Positions 39,284 to 49,847 of a stretch of DNA of 64,000 nt are shown one piece after another. The stretch comes from CAVQMC01 sp963713505 (GTDB lineage Bacteria; Bacteroidota; Ignavibacteria; Ignavibacteriales; Ignavibacteriaceae). How positions within the stretch are numbered: position 1 is the stretch's first letter; every line of letters begins with the position of its first letter. The notes beneath the pieces were generated by a model. That model was given only the letters and a program-made list of their open reading frames with translations, searched no databases and was not told where the DNA came from. Location: NCBI GenBank assembly GCA_963713505.1, contig CAVQMC010000004.1, positions 310,001 through 374,000 of the forward strand, given 5' to 3'. Position numbers and translations under genes: made by a program.

Positions 39284-40502
39284 ATGGAAATAACAATAGA
39301 AAAAAATAAAAAACGAAGTGGTCCTGTTCTTTTTTCAGATTATGAACGGGGTCAGAGCATTAAAAAAGCAATCGAGCTCGGAAGAGAAAATATTTTATTT
39401 GAATTAAAAAGTTCTCGATCTTAAAGGAAGAGGAGGCGCCGGTTTTCCGACAGCTACAAAATGGATGCTTACAGCAGCAGCTAAAGATGGAAAAAAATAT
39501 TTGGTATGCAATGCGGATGAAGGTGAACCTGGAACATTTAAAGACAGAGTTTTACTTCTTGAATATCCCGAATTGGTTTTTGACGGAATGGTTGTAGGAG
39601 GTTTTACTTTGGGAGCAAAAGAAGGAATTGTTTATCTACGAGGCGAATATGAATATATGCTGGAATTTTTGGAAAATTATTTAATAAAAATGCGCGAAGA
39701 TAATCTCCTTGGTAAGAATATTTTAGGAAAAGAAGGATTTGATTTTGATATAAGTATCAGTTTGGGTTCCGGTGCCTATGTATGCGGAGAGGAAACTGCA
39801 TTAATCGAATCACTTGAAGGCAACAGGGGAGAGCCGAGAAACCGTCCGCCTTATCCTGTTAATACAGGTTATATGGGTTATCCGACAGTTGTAAATAATG
39901 TAGAAACGTTGGCTTCTGTTTCTCATATTATAATGAAAGGCGGGGAGTGGTTTAAAAAATACGGAACTGATAAATCTACAGGTTCGAAATTATTTTCTGT
40001 TTCCGGTGATTGTAAAAAACCGGGAGTTTACGAATTGCCCTGGGGAACAAGCATAAATAAGCTGCTTGAAATTGTTGAAGCAGAAAATACAAAGGCAGTT
40101 CAAGTCGGCGGAGCTTCGGGAACATGTATTCCAAAATCTCAATTTGATCGCATTCTTGCTTATGAAGATGCTGCTACCGGGGGTTCAATAATGATTTTCA
40201 ATGAAAGCAGAAAAATGATTAAAGTATTAAAAAACTTTATGGAATTTTTCGAGGAAGAATCCTGCGGTCAATGTACTCCTTGCCGTGTTGGAAATACAAA
40301 ACTATTGGACGGAATTAGAAAAATTGAAAAAGGAGATTATACTTTTTCTTATATAAACAATTTAAAAGAATTAGGCAGAACTATGCAGGTTGCATCAAAA
40401 TGCGGATTGGGACAATCAAGTCCTAATTCATTTATTTCGATTTTAGAAAACTTTAAAGATGAAATATTTAATGTAAACGGGAAAGGGAGGCAGCAATGGT
40501 AA
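39284..40502 (+). CDS. hydB: HydB, NuoF-like NAD(H)/FMN subunit of bifurcating [FeFe]-hydrogenase (frameshifted)
   Basis: About 405 aa when repaired. FMN/NADH-binding LKGRGGAGFPTATKW near residue 50, acidic NADEGEPGTFKDR, and the 4Fe-4S motif ESCGQCTPCRVGNTKLL near residue 325. The ATG at 39284 opens a frame that ends after FELKSSRS; a one-base shift near 39413 joins it to the long frame. It lacks the N-terminal 2Fe-2S thioredoxin domain and the C-terminal two-cluster ferredoxin domain of longer HydB proteins, so it resembles plain NuoF. It overlaps hydA by 7 bp. Confidence 0.88.
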
Positions 40503-42374
40503 AGCGAGATAATGAAAGAGTGCCTGTCAGTCAGCAGCCTCATATAGTTGAAAAACCTGATGATACGTACAAAAATCGGCGGAACGGTTTCGATTCAAAT
40601 AAATGAAAAGAAAATTTCTGTTCCTTTGGGAACTACAATTTTAGAAGCATGTAAACAAAATCAAATTCATATTCCCACGCTTTGTCATCATCCTGATTTA
40701 TGTATTGCCGGTGTATGCCGTATTTGTGTTGTCGATGTTGAAGGAATGAGAACGCTCCAAACAGCATGTTCTTTTCCTATTACTTCTCCGATTAAAATTC
40801 ATACTTCTACACCAATGGTTCGTAAAGCAAGAAGGCATATAATTGATCTGTTATTAAGTGAACATTACGGCGAATGTTATTCATGTGCAAGAAACGGAAA
40901 CTGCGAACTTCAAGCACTTGCAAATGAATACGGAGTTGACGGATACACATTCGGTCATACAGATAAACCGAGATTTGAAGTTGACAAATCATCTGCCGCT
41001 GTTGTAAGAGATATGAGTAAATGTGTTTTGTGTAAACGCTGTGTTAGAACTTGCATTGATCTACAGGAAGTCGGAGTTCTTGAAGCAATAAACAGAGGAC
41101 ATGAAACTCATATCGGAACATTTTTAGATAAACCATTGGCGGATGTAATTTGTATTAATTGCGGTCAGTGTATTAACAGATGTCCAACCGCCGCATTGCG
41201 TGCAAATGATCCATCGGATGAAATATGGAATGCAATTGATAATCCCAAAAAACATGTTGTTATTCAAACAGCTCCTTCACCACGAGCTGCAATAGGAGAG
41301 GAATTCGGAATTGAACCCGGACATTCTTTCACAGGAGAAATGAATACAGCTTTGAAAAGAATAGGATTTGATAAAGTATTCGATACAAACTTCACTGCAG
41401 ATCTTACAATAATTGAAGAAGGAACGGAATTATTAAACAGATTAAAAGCAGCAATTGTCGACAAAAATAAAAAAGTTAAACTTCCCCAGTTTACTTCATG
41501 TTCACCGGGATGGATAAAATTTATTGAACATTTTTATCCGGAATATCTCGATTATTTGTCGACAGCAAAATCTCCGCAGCAGATGTTCGGAGCTATTACA
41601 AAAACTTTTTATGCAAAAGAAGCGGGCATTGATCCTGCTGATATTGTAACAGTAGCTTTAATGCCTTGTGCAGCTAAAAAATTTGAATGCAACAGGCCTG
41701 AAATGAATGCTTCAGGTTTTAAAGATGTTGATTATGGTTTAACCACTCGCGAAATGGCGAAGATGATTAAAGAAGCAGGAATTTATTTACCTGAAATGCC
41801 TAAATCGGATTTTGATGATCCGTTTGGAAATGCTTCGGGTGCAGGATTAATTTTCGGTGCAACCGGCGGAGTTATGGAAGCAGCTTTAAGAACGGTTTAC
41901 GAATTAGTAACCGGCAGGGAAGTTCCATTTAAAAACTTAGCAATTGAACCATGCAGAGGATTTGAAGGAGTTAAACAAGCTTCTGTAAAATTGGAAGGAT
42001 GTGTTGAAGAATATAAATTTCTCGAAGGTGTAGAGTTAAAGTTTATGGTTGCGCACGGAACTGCAAATGCTAAAAAAGTAATGGAAATGCTGAGAAAAGG
42101 TGAGTTGGAAGATGTTCATTTTGTCGAGATAATGGCTTGCCCGGGCGGATGTTTAGGCGGCGGCGGCCAGCCGATTCCAACTTCGGAAGAAATAAGAAAA
42201 AAACGTGCACAGGCAATTTATGCAGAAGAAGAATCACTGCAGATCAGAAAATCTCATGAAAATCCTCATATAAAATATATTTATGAAAATTTTCTGACTG
42301 AAGGTCCCTGCGGTAAATTATCCCATAAATTACTTCATACTCATTATAAAAAACGGGGAAAATATATAATATAA
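40496..42374 (+). CDS. hydA: HydA, catalytic subunit of bifurcating [FeFe]-hydrogenase (frameshifted near start)
   Basis: About 626 aa when repaired, starting at the ATG that overlaps the hydB stop. N-terminal 2Fe-2S domain (CHHPDLCIAGVCRIC), His-ligated 4Fe-4S (HYGECYSCARNGNC), two ferredoxin clusters (CVLCKRCVRTC, CINCGQCINRCP), then the H-cluster domain with L1 TSCSPGWIKF, L2 MPCAAKKFE and L3 MACPGGCLGGGG. The C-terminus adds a Cys-containing tail (GPCGKLSHKLLHTHY). One base is inserted or lost near 40550-40565. Reduces protons with electrons from NADH and ferredoxin together, in the HydABC complex. Confidence 0.92.
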
Positions 42375-42415
42375 TTTAAACTTGAAAATATTATAATTTA
42401 AGATCAGGGGAAACC

Positions 42416-43840
42416 ATGATAGCATTAGTACCGTCCTGGGCTCATCATTATGATGAATTCTGGGATACATTAAAAAGAAGAAACTTCTGGTTTATTAAGC
42501 TCAGATACGGGGCGGTATTAATGCTTATTGCCTTTCTGCTAAGTGCGGAATTTATTCTTCAAATAAAATTTTCCGAAACTCAAGTCAGAGCGCTATTTAT
42601 AATTACTTTTATAATTCTTATATATAATATAGTACTGCAGAGTGTCCGGCAAAAAATTAACTGTGTTCCCAAAAAATTTAACCCGCTTCATTTCTCGCTT
42701 CTTCAAATGATGCTGGATTTTATAGCATTATGTCTTTTAGTTTATTATACCGGCAGTATCGAAACTCCATTATATATGCTTTTTGTTTTTCATATGATTA
42801 TAGGAAGCTTAATACTTCCGGGTAAAGTAATTTATTCAATGGCTGTGCTTATTATTTTATGGTTTGGAGCCACGGTATTCGGAGAATATTTCAATATAAT
42901 TCCTCACTATACTGTCGAGGGATTTTTGGAATATCCTATATATAATAATCTGCATTTAATTATAGCGTTCAGTGTTGTTTTTGCTTTTGTAATGTTTATT
43001 AGTGTTTTACTTGCCAACAGTATTGCAAGGCAGCTTTACAAAATGGAGCAGGATTTAGTTGAAAGTCTTGATAAATTAAATGAAGCCGAAGCGGAAAAAC
43101 AAAAATATATTATGGGAATTGTACACGAAATAAAAACACCGCTGGTTGCAATGCATTCTTATCTCGATTTGATATTGCAGAAATATTTAGGTCCTATAAA
43201 TGAAAAGGTTGAACAAAAATTAATTCGTGCCCAAAACAGATCCGAAGAAGCTATCAATCTTACTAATAATATTTTGAGAGTTTCAAAATTAAGATTGCTG
43301 AATGAATTTACTGTTGAAGATGTAAATGTTCATGAAATCGTAAATAATATTTGCAAAAAGCAGACAATAAATATTCAAACTAAAAAAATTCATTTTTCTA
43401 TTAAAGATAAAAGAGAAAACAAGAAAATTGTAAAAGGCGATAAACTGCTTCTGGAAATTGCATTATCTAATCTTATAAGCAATGCAATTAAATACGTTAA
43501 AGATGAAGGGAAAGTAGAAATAAAAATAGAATCGGAAAATGAACATTTAATTATTGTAATTGCAGATAATGGTATTGGTATTCCTCAAAAAGATCTGAAT
43601 AATATTTTCAAAGAATTCTTTAGAGCTTCTAATATTTTAGACAAATCTTATGAAGGAACCGGTTTAGGATTATCTGTTGTTAAACAAATTGTGGAAAGAC
43701 ATAAAGGAACAATAACAGTCGAAAGTCCTTCCTATTTAAAAGATGAAAATAATCCGGGAACTTCTTTTAAAATTAAAATTCCGTATGATATGGAAAAGAA
43801 TGAGCATATCAATAAATCAAAATTAAATTTGGCTGGATAG
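42416..43840 (+). CDS. membrane sensor histidine kinase at the end of the hyd operon
   Basis: A 474-aa kinase. About six TM helices in residues ~30-205, a coiled-coil linker, HisKA with phospho-His in IVHEIKTPLVAMHSY (~239), and HATPase with N-box NLISNAIKY, G1 DNGIGIP and G2 GTGLGLSVVKQI. It has no recognisable periplasmic binding or PAS domain, so it may sense within the membrane (redox or quinone state is a guess). It lies 41 bp after hydA and probably pairs with the receiver gene at 38418. Confidence 0.92.
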   Translation: MIALVPSWAHHYDEFWDTLKRRNFWFIKLRYGAVLMLIAFLLSAEFILQIKFSETQVRALFIITFIILIYNIVLQSVRQKINCVPKKFNPLHFSLLQMMLDFIALCLLVYYTGSIETPLYMLFVFHMIIGSLILPGKVIYSMAVLIILWFGATVFGEYFNIIPHYTVEGFLEYPIYNNLHLIIAFSVVFAFVMFISVLLANSIARQLYKMEQDLVESLDKLNEAEAEKQKYIMGIVHEIKTPLVAMHSYLDLILQKYLGPINEKVEQKLIRAQNRSEEAINLTNNILRVSKLRLLNEFTVEDVNVHEIVNNICKKQTINIQTKKIHFSIKDKRENKKIVKGDKLLLEIALSNLISNAIKYVKDEGKVEIKIESENEHLIIVIADNGIGIPQKDLNNIFKEFFRASNILDKSYEGTGLGLSVVKQIVERHKGTITVESPSYLKDENNPGTSFKIKIPYDMEKNEHINKSKLNLAG

Positions 43841-43854
43841 TCAAGGAGGATAAA

Positions 43855-44109
43855 ATGGATGCGTCATGCAAAAAAGCTTTCATTATAATCTTCGGAATTC
43901 CAACAGTTTTATCTCTTTTAGTCGGATGGATTTTTCTCGGAAGTGAAACTATTAAAGGCAGCGGATTTTTCGGGATGTTTGAAGGTTTCAGTTTAATGTG
44001 GATACCGACAATTCTAGTAATAATTATCGGAGGAATTTTCGATAAATTTTTGTTTGAAGGTTCTCTGCTTAATTGTTTTGAACAAAAGTTACAAAAAATT
44101 AAAAAATAG
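43855..44109 (+). CDS. small two-span membrane protein, unknown
   Basis: An 84-aa protein with two predicted TM helices (residues ~8-27 and ~46-64), a glycine-rich loop (GSGFFGMFEGFS) and a basic C-terminal tail. AAGGAGG ribosome binding site 6 bp before the ATG, 14 bp after the histidine kinase gene, so it is probably the last gene of the hydrogenase operon. I do not recognise the family. Confidence 0.7.
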   Translation: MDASCKKAFIIIFGIPTVLSLLVGWIFLGSETIKGSGFFGMFEGFSLMWIPTILVIIIGGIFDKFLFEGSLLNCFEQKLQKIKK

Positions 44110-44153
44110 ATTTTTGATAACATAAATAAATTTATTCGTGATCGGATCAGGAA

Positions 44154-46532
44154 ATGAAATGATGTATTCTTTCGCTGATATTTTTCAGCACGGTTCTTTT
44201 TATTAATTATGATATTTATCCGCAAAATGTTTCTTCAATTAAAGGTACTGTTCTTGATTCTAAAACTCAGCAGCCGTTAAGTAATGTTAATATTATAGTT
44301 TCAAATAATAACTATTCAACTGAATCAGATAATGAGGGAAAATATTTAATTAAAAACATTCCTTTGGGGACTTACCAATTAACTTTTTCTCATGTTGGTT
44401 ATAAATCAATTCAGATAAAAGTTAACTTAAAGAATATTGAGGCAAAAATATTAAAAATCAATCTTGAACAAACTGCAATTCCGCTCGGCAGTGTTATAGT
44501 TACAAGTACAAAATCCGAAAAAGAAATTAAAGATGTTTCACTGCCGATTGAAGTTTTAAATAAAGATGATATTTTAAAATCTCCCGGAATTACTCCCTCA
44601 GACTTATTATCTGAAATTCCGGGAGTTACATTGGAACGTGACGGTATTTGGGCAACCTCAATAAACATCCGTGGTTTAAGCAGATCAAGTTTAGTTACTT
44701 TAATTGACGGAAACAGAGTTGAAACAGCGACAGATTTATCGGCAGGATTATCTTTAATCAATCCGGATAATATTTCCAGAATTGAAGTAATAAAAGGATC
44801 TTCTTCATCTTTATATGGAACCGGAGCTTTAGGCGGAATCGTAAATATAATTACAAAATCCGGTGAATTCAGTCAAAACTTTTTAATGAACGGAACAATT
44901 AACAGTTCTTTCAATGCAGTTAATAATTGCTTTAATCAGAATTTATCTCTGCAGGTTTCAAATTCATTTTTTTATACAAGAATAAACGGATCATTTGAAA
45001 AAGCAGGGAATACACAAACTCCGGCTGGTGAATTGCAGAATAGTCAATTTAAAGATAACAGTTATTCTATTTCTTTAGGATTCATGCCGTTTGAGTTTCA
45101 AAAACTTAAAATTAATTATCAAAAGTATAAAGCAAATGATGTTGGAATTCCCGGAGGTTATCCGCTGTTTCCAAGTCAAGCAGAAGTTAAATATACAGAT
45201 ATAAGCAGGGATTTATTTGATGCTGAATATTCTATTGGAAATATCTCCAAATCTTTAAATAATGTATCTTTAAAATATTATAATCAGAATATTTACAGGT
45301 TTGTAGAAAATATTCCTTATATAACCCAAACCTCTCCGGAAAAAATTATTAATATTAAAAAGATAACTCCTAATGCCAGGCATTATACAAATGGACTGCA
45401 GTTTCAAACAAATTGGTCGCTGGGAAACCGGAATATTTTAATATCCGGATTTGATATTTGGCAGAGAAAAATTGACAGTAGAAGAGAAAGATATCTTTCA
45501 ATTCAAAATTTAGATACATCCGGAAACGTAATTAATACAATCAATCAAGTTGTTGGAGAAAAACCGCTACCGGATGCTAAATATTTAAGCATGGGTTATT
45601 ATATCCAGGATGAATTCATTTTAATAAATGACAAACTTCAATTAAATCTAAGCGGCAGAGTTGATCAAATAAAAATATCCAACAATGAAGTTAAAAATCC
45701 GGTTTATGTTATTGTTAATGACGTAAGAAATAATAATCCGCCGAATCAAATAATTAATTGGAATTCTGAAAACGATAAGAATTTTTCATGGAGTGGAAAT
45801 TTAGGTTTTTTATACACGCTATCGAAAGATATTGATATTACTTTTGATGCCGCAAGATCTTTCAGATCACCTTCACTTGAAGAAAGATATCAATATATAG
45901 ATTTGGGAAGCTTAATCAGATTGGGAAATCCAAACTTAAAACCGGAAGACGGTTATTTTATGAATTTAGGATTAAGAGTCTGGAAAGAAAAAATATCTGT
46001 TAAAGGAGATCTATTTTATAATTATTTAAAAAATCTTGTTGCAGAAGTTCCCGGGATTTATGAAAACCGTCCGGCTAGAATAAATGAAAATATCGGCAAA
46101 GCTAAACTTTACGGGTACGATTTTCAAATTCAATATAATCTTTATGACGACTTTGTTGTTTATGGTTCCGGTGCATATGTAAGAGGTGAAAATGTTGAAG
46201 AAGGCAGCAACTTGCCTGCAATTCCTCCTTTAAATGGAAAACTTGGATTCAGAACTTCGTTATATGATATTGTAAATATTGATTTATCTTCAACATTTTT
46301 TGCTTCACAGAAATACGTTGCTGCAGGAGAATTTACAACTCCGGGATATGTTTATTATAATTTATATTTAAGTTCGAATAAACTAAATATCAGCAATGTT
46401 CAAATATTTCTAAACGGCGGAATTGAAAATATGTTTAATAAATTATATCGTAATCATCTTTCTACAAATAGAGGATTAAACACTGCTGAGCCCGGAAGAA
46501 ATTTCTTTTTAAAACTAAACTTGAATTGGTAA
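44154..46532 (+). CDS. TonB-dependent receptor (in-frame TGA at codon 3)
   Basis: About 792 aa. Signal-peptide-like start (CILSLIFFSTVLFINYDIYPQN), carboxypeptidase-regulatory-like domain (IKGTVLDSKTQQPLSNVNI), plug domain (LSEIPGVTLERDGIWATSINIRGLS ... IEVIKGSSSSLYGTGALGGIVNI split across ~residues 150-235), and a barrel ending KLNLNW. The plug is of the FepA/BtuB-like metal or cofactor class rather than the SusC class. AGGAA ribosome binding site precedes ATG AAA, but the third codon is TGA (44160-44162); a sequence error is likely, or a different start is used. No riboswitch was recognised upstream. Confidence 0.85.
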
Positions 46533-46558
46533 AGTATAAACCGGAAAAATGATTTTTT

Positions 46559-47437
46559 ATGAATTGGTTTTTTATTGCTTTAATATCCGCTTTGTTTTCT
46601 GCAGCAGCGGCAATTGCTCAAAAGAAAGTTTTATTTAAATTAGATGCTTTGGATTTTTCCTTCCTGCTTGCAATAATAAATTTAATATTTTGTCTGCCGT
46701 TTTTTCTAAATACCGAGTTCGGTGAAATTGCTTTTCAAAGTCTATTAATTCTTTATATAAAAAATATTCTTGGAGCTGTTGCATTTCTTTATGTTATGCT
46801 GTCAATTAAAAATTTGGAAATAAGCAGAGCGCTTCCGCTGCTTGCATTAACTCCGGGTATTGTAGCAATATTTGCATTTATTTCTATTGATGAAACTTTA
46901 ACAATTATCGAAATAAGCGGAATAGTTTTACTTTTAATCGGAACATATTTACTTGAATCAAAATCCAGCCAAAGTTTAATTGAACCATTTAAAGTGTTTA
47001 TTAAATCAAAGAAACATCATTATGTTTTAATCGCTTTGATCCTGCTTTCCGTAACTTCTATTTTGGACAGAGTTTTACTCGGAGAACAAAAATTAACTCC
47101 ATCTGCATTTATGGGATTTCAACATTTGTTTCTTGCATTTAACTTTCTATTAATATTTTTATTTGCTAAAAGGAATGCAGGCAAGCTAATTACATCTATT
47201 AATAAAGAATTTTGGCTGTGGATAATTTTTATTTCATTCTTAACAGTTATTTACAGATACACACAAGTTGAAGCCGTAAAAATAGCTCCGGTTGCATTGG
47301 TCCTTGCGGTAAAAAGAATTTCGGTTTTCTTCGCAGCAATTATCGGCGGAAAAATTTTCAATGAAAAAAGACTTCTTATAAAAGCAGCTGCAACTGCAAT
47401 AATTATTACAGGAGCAATTTTAATTTCTTCAGGCTAA
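46559..47437 (+). CDS. EamA/DMT-family transporter
   Basis: A 292-aa protein with ten predicted TM helices in two five-helix halves, typical of drug/metabolite transporters. Characteristic stretches are ALLALTPGIVAIFAFISIDETLT-like (residues ~98-120, here beginning LPLLALTPG) and VALVLAVKRISVFFAAIIGG near the end. Substrate unknown. It follows the TonB receptor after 26 bp, so the two may be co-expressed, and it converges with crtW with only 1 bp between the stops. Confidence 0.85.
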   Translation: MNWFFIALISALFSAAAAIAQKKVLFKLDALDFSFLLAIINLIFCLPFFLNTEFGEIAFQSLLILYIKNILGAVAFLYVMLSIKNLEISRALPLLALTPGIVAIFAFISIDETLTIIEISGIVLLLIGTYLLESKSSQSLIEPFKVFIKSKKHHYVLIALILLSVTSILDRVLLGEQKLTPSAFMGFQHLFLAFNFLLIFLFAKRNAGKLITSINKEFWLWIIFISFLTVIYRYTQVEAVKIAPVALVLAVKRISVFFAAIIGGKIFNEKRLLIKAAATAIIITGAILISSG

Positions 47438-47438
47438 T

Positions 47439-48107
47439 TTATTTTGTTTTGTACAACTGCCACCAAGGTATTTGGGGATTTTCATGATGTTCGAAATGAT
47501 AACCGAAAAAGTAACAAGAGACCAAGGCCCACAAATGATTTTTACTTTGTGTTCTAGCTTTGTGCGGAAGCATATTTTGCAAATGCGGTTTTTTATGAGG
47601 AAGGTAAGTACCAAAAAAGAATAATTGAAATGTGCTTAAGATTGCAGGAACAACCCAAAACATTATAATATTAATTTCATCAATCCAAATTTTTAATAAA
47701 TTATAAATTACAGCCATTAAAACAATTTGAAGAATTGTTGTATATCTCCACATGAACAATCCCCACCAAACAAAAAAGTTTTGCGATTCGTCAGAAAAAT
47801 CCGGATCATTTTCAGTTCCGGGATTTTTATGATGTTTAAAATGATTTTTAATTAATCTGTTGTATGACATGCATGCAAATAAAAAAGTTGATAACTGTCC
47901 GAAAAGTTTATTCCAATTTTTATTCTTACTTAAAGTTCCGTGCATAGAATCATGAGCGGTAATAAATAATCCTGTAAATAAATAAGCTTGGATTAAAACA
48001 TTAACATAAAAAAACGGATCGGAATAATTTACACTAAGAAATGCTAATGAATAAATTAAATGTATCAGCCATGCAGATATTATTATTAAAGCAATTACAA
48101 TTCCCAT
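47439..48107 (-). CDS. crtW: CrtW-type beta-carotene/carotenoid 4-ketolase
   Basis: A 222-aa membrane di-iron oxygenase of the fatty-acid hydroxylase/desaturase superfamily. Histidine boxes HDSMHG (~residues 52-57), HFKHHKNPG (~88-96) and a C-terminal GYHFEHHENPQIPWWQLY, plus FGTYLPHK, match CrtW ketolases. It would add a 4-keto group to the beta-ionone ring. Last gene of the carotenoid operon, 9 bp after cruF. A GAGG-like AGGA site precedes the ATG. Confidence 0.88.
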   Translation of the reverse strand: MGIVIALIIISAWLIHLIYSLAFLSVNYSDPFFYVNVLIQAYLFTGLFITAHDSMHGTLSKNKNWNKLFGQLSTFLFACMSYNRLIKNHFKHHKNPGTENDPDFSDESQNFFVWWGLFMWRYTTILQIVLMAVIYNLLKIWIDEINIIMFWVVPAILSTFQLFFFGTYLPHKKPHLQNMLPHKARTQSKNHLWALVSCYFFGYHFEHHENPQIPWWQLYKTK

Positions 48108-48116
48108 TTTAGGATC

Positions 48117-48788
48117 CTATGAAAAATAATTCAAACCGATAAAGAAAATAATCTGTGCATAAAAATAATGTTTAGGTAAAGTGTTTTTCAGATTTATATT
48201 TAAATAATTATAAAATAAGGCAGCTAAAAAAGAAATTACAAACCAGGCTAAATAATTTTGTAAAGGAATTGAATTCCACTGCCAGAACCAGTAACCGAAT
48301 TTCATTGCAACGGTTTCTAGCGATAAATCAAATATAACTGCCAACAAACCTGTAATTAATGATGACAATAACAGATTTTTCGTAAATATTTTGGATATCA
48401 TAATCGCACCGAGAATTACAACAACCCAATTCAGTCCGATTATAATAGGGACATCAAAGATTTTGGGACCAAGAACAAAACCGTAAGAATAACTTCCGAA
48501 AATAATTCCGGTTTTTACACCTATAATTTCAATTAAATAAGTAAAAATATATGTTACAACAACCCAAATAATCAGCTTTTTTCTTTTTTCCTTTATGAAT
48601 GGATAAAGGACTAAAAGACTTGCGAAAAGAAGTCCGTACGGAGTTATTTTCAGCATTAAATCCTGTGTTAAACTCCAAACATGCCAAATTATTCCTGCAA
48701 TAAAAAATATATAAAGAAAAATTATAGAAAAAAGATTTTCTAAATCTTTCTGCCTTTCCAAACCGGTTTTGTTATTTTGTTCTGCCAT
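48117..48788 (-). CDS. cruF: CruF-type carotenoid 1',2'-hydratase (DUF422)
   Basis: A 223-aa integral membrane protein with about seven TM helices and the family's conserved blocks EIIGVKTGIIFGSYSYG, VPIIIGLNWVVVILGA and DLSLETVAMKFGYWFW. In this family it hydrates the psi end of gamma-carotene or torulene, providing the hydroxyl that is later glycosylated. Its start overlaps the end of the glycosyltransferase gene by 49 bp. Confidence 0.88.
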   Translation of the reverse strand: MAEQNNKTGLERQKDLENLFSIIFLYIFFIAGIIWHVWSLTQDLMLKITPYGLLFASLLVLYPFIKEKRKKLIIWVVVTYIFTYLIEIIGVKTGIIFGSYSYGFVLGPKIFDVPIIIGLNWVVVILGAIMISKIFTKNLLLSSLITGLLAVIFDLSLETVAMKFGYWFWQWNSIPLQNYLAWFVISFLAALFYNYLNINLKNTLPKHYFYAQIIFFIGLNYFS

Positions 48789-49847
48789 ACTGAATTTATT
48801 CCAACTAAAAACATTAAAATTATTTGAAACGGATGAAGCAAAATATTATAAATTATATTTTGTCTGCTTGATAAGGAAATAAAAAATCTAATTAAAACTA
48901 TTAAAGCAATTGGTAAAAAATAAAATAAACTTTTTGTAACAAAGAAAAAGGGAACAATATAAATCAAAACTAAGAATAAGATAAACAGAATAAATATGAA
49001 AAAATTTGTACTAAATCCCGGGAAAAAATTCTTTAGAAAAACCGTAAAATGATTCCGAAAAACTATTATACATATTACAATAAATGTTTTTATCTCCCAA
49101 AGCTGTTAAAACAGATAATTTGTTTTGTTTATAAAGTCTTGCCAATTCCATATCTTCCACAACTTCATTCTTCACTGAGTTATGGCCGCCGATTTGATTA
49201 TAAGAAGGTTTATCCAACATTATAAATTGACCGTTTGCGGCGACAAACGATTTTTTTGGAGAAGAAAATACTTTTTTCAAAGGTAAAAGATTTAAAAGAA
49301 AAAAGTTCATCGATGGGACGATTAACCATTCTCCAAAAGTTCTTATCTTTTGGGTAGGAAAACATGAAAGCATATTCAAATTATTACTTTCAAATAAATT
49401 TAAACTTTCGTACAAAGCATTTTGTTTTAATTCAACATCAGCATCAATAAATAGTAAAATATCTCCGGAGGCTTTTTCTGATAATTGATGACAAGCCCAG
49501 TTCTTTCCTATCCATTTTTCAGGTAATGATTTCCCTTTAATCAATTTCACTTTTTCATTTTTATCAGATGTTTCTTTTACAATATTATAAGTATTGTCGG
49601 TTGATTCATCATCAAGCACAATCAATTCAAAATTTTTGTATGTCTGAGTTAAAACAGAATTTATACAATTCTTAATATTTTTTTCTTCATTTCTTGCAGG
49701 AATTAATATCGAAATAGATTTATTAGAATTAAATTTTGAATTAGTATTTTTTATTCTTGGAGCAGTTAAATAATTATAAAAAGAAATTCCTAAGAATATA
49801 AGTAGAAAGAAAATGTCTGCATACAATATGTAGAATTCCAAATTCAT
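48740..49847 (-). CDS. cruC: CruC-like carotenoid glycosyltransferase, GT2 family (frameshifted)
   Basis: About 369 aa when repaired. N-terminal TM helix, then a GT-A domain: SILIPARNEEKNIKNC, LDDESTDNT, the DxD motif in LLFIDADVEL and an acceptor-side EVVEDMELARLYK. The C-terminus has two or three TM helices and ends KPVWKGRKI. A single extra base near 49018-49025 (CCCGGG run) splits it; the corrected junction is EFFPGFSTNFF. Similar proteins glycosylate hydroxylated gamma-carotene in green sulfur bacteria. ATGA overlap with the acyltransferase stop. Confidence 0.87.

Noticed and set aside
44160..44162. TGA as selenocysteine or other recoding
   Set aside because: It is codon 3 of a signal peptide, where selenocysteine has no role, and no SECIS-like hairpin is obvious directly after it.
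43809..44225. 138-aa open frame antisense to the small membrane protein
   Set aside because: Lies opposite a gene with a strong ribosome binding site and good operon context; its translation has no recognisable features.
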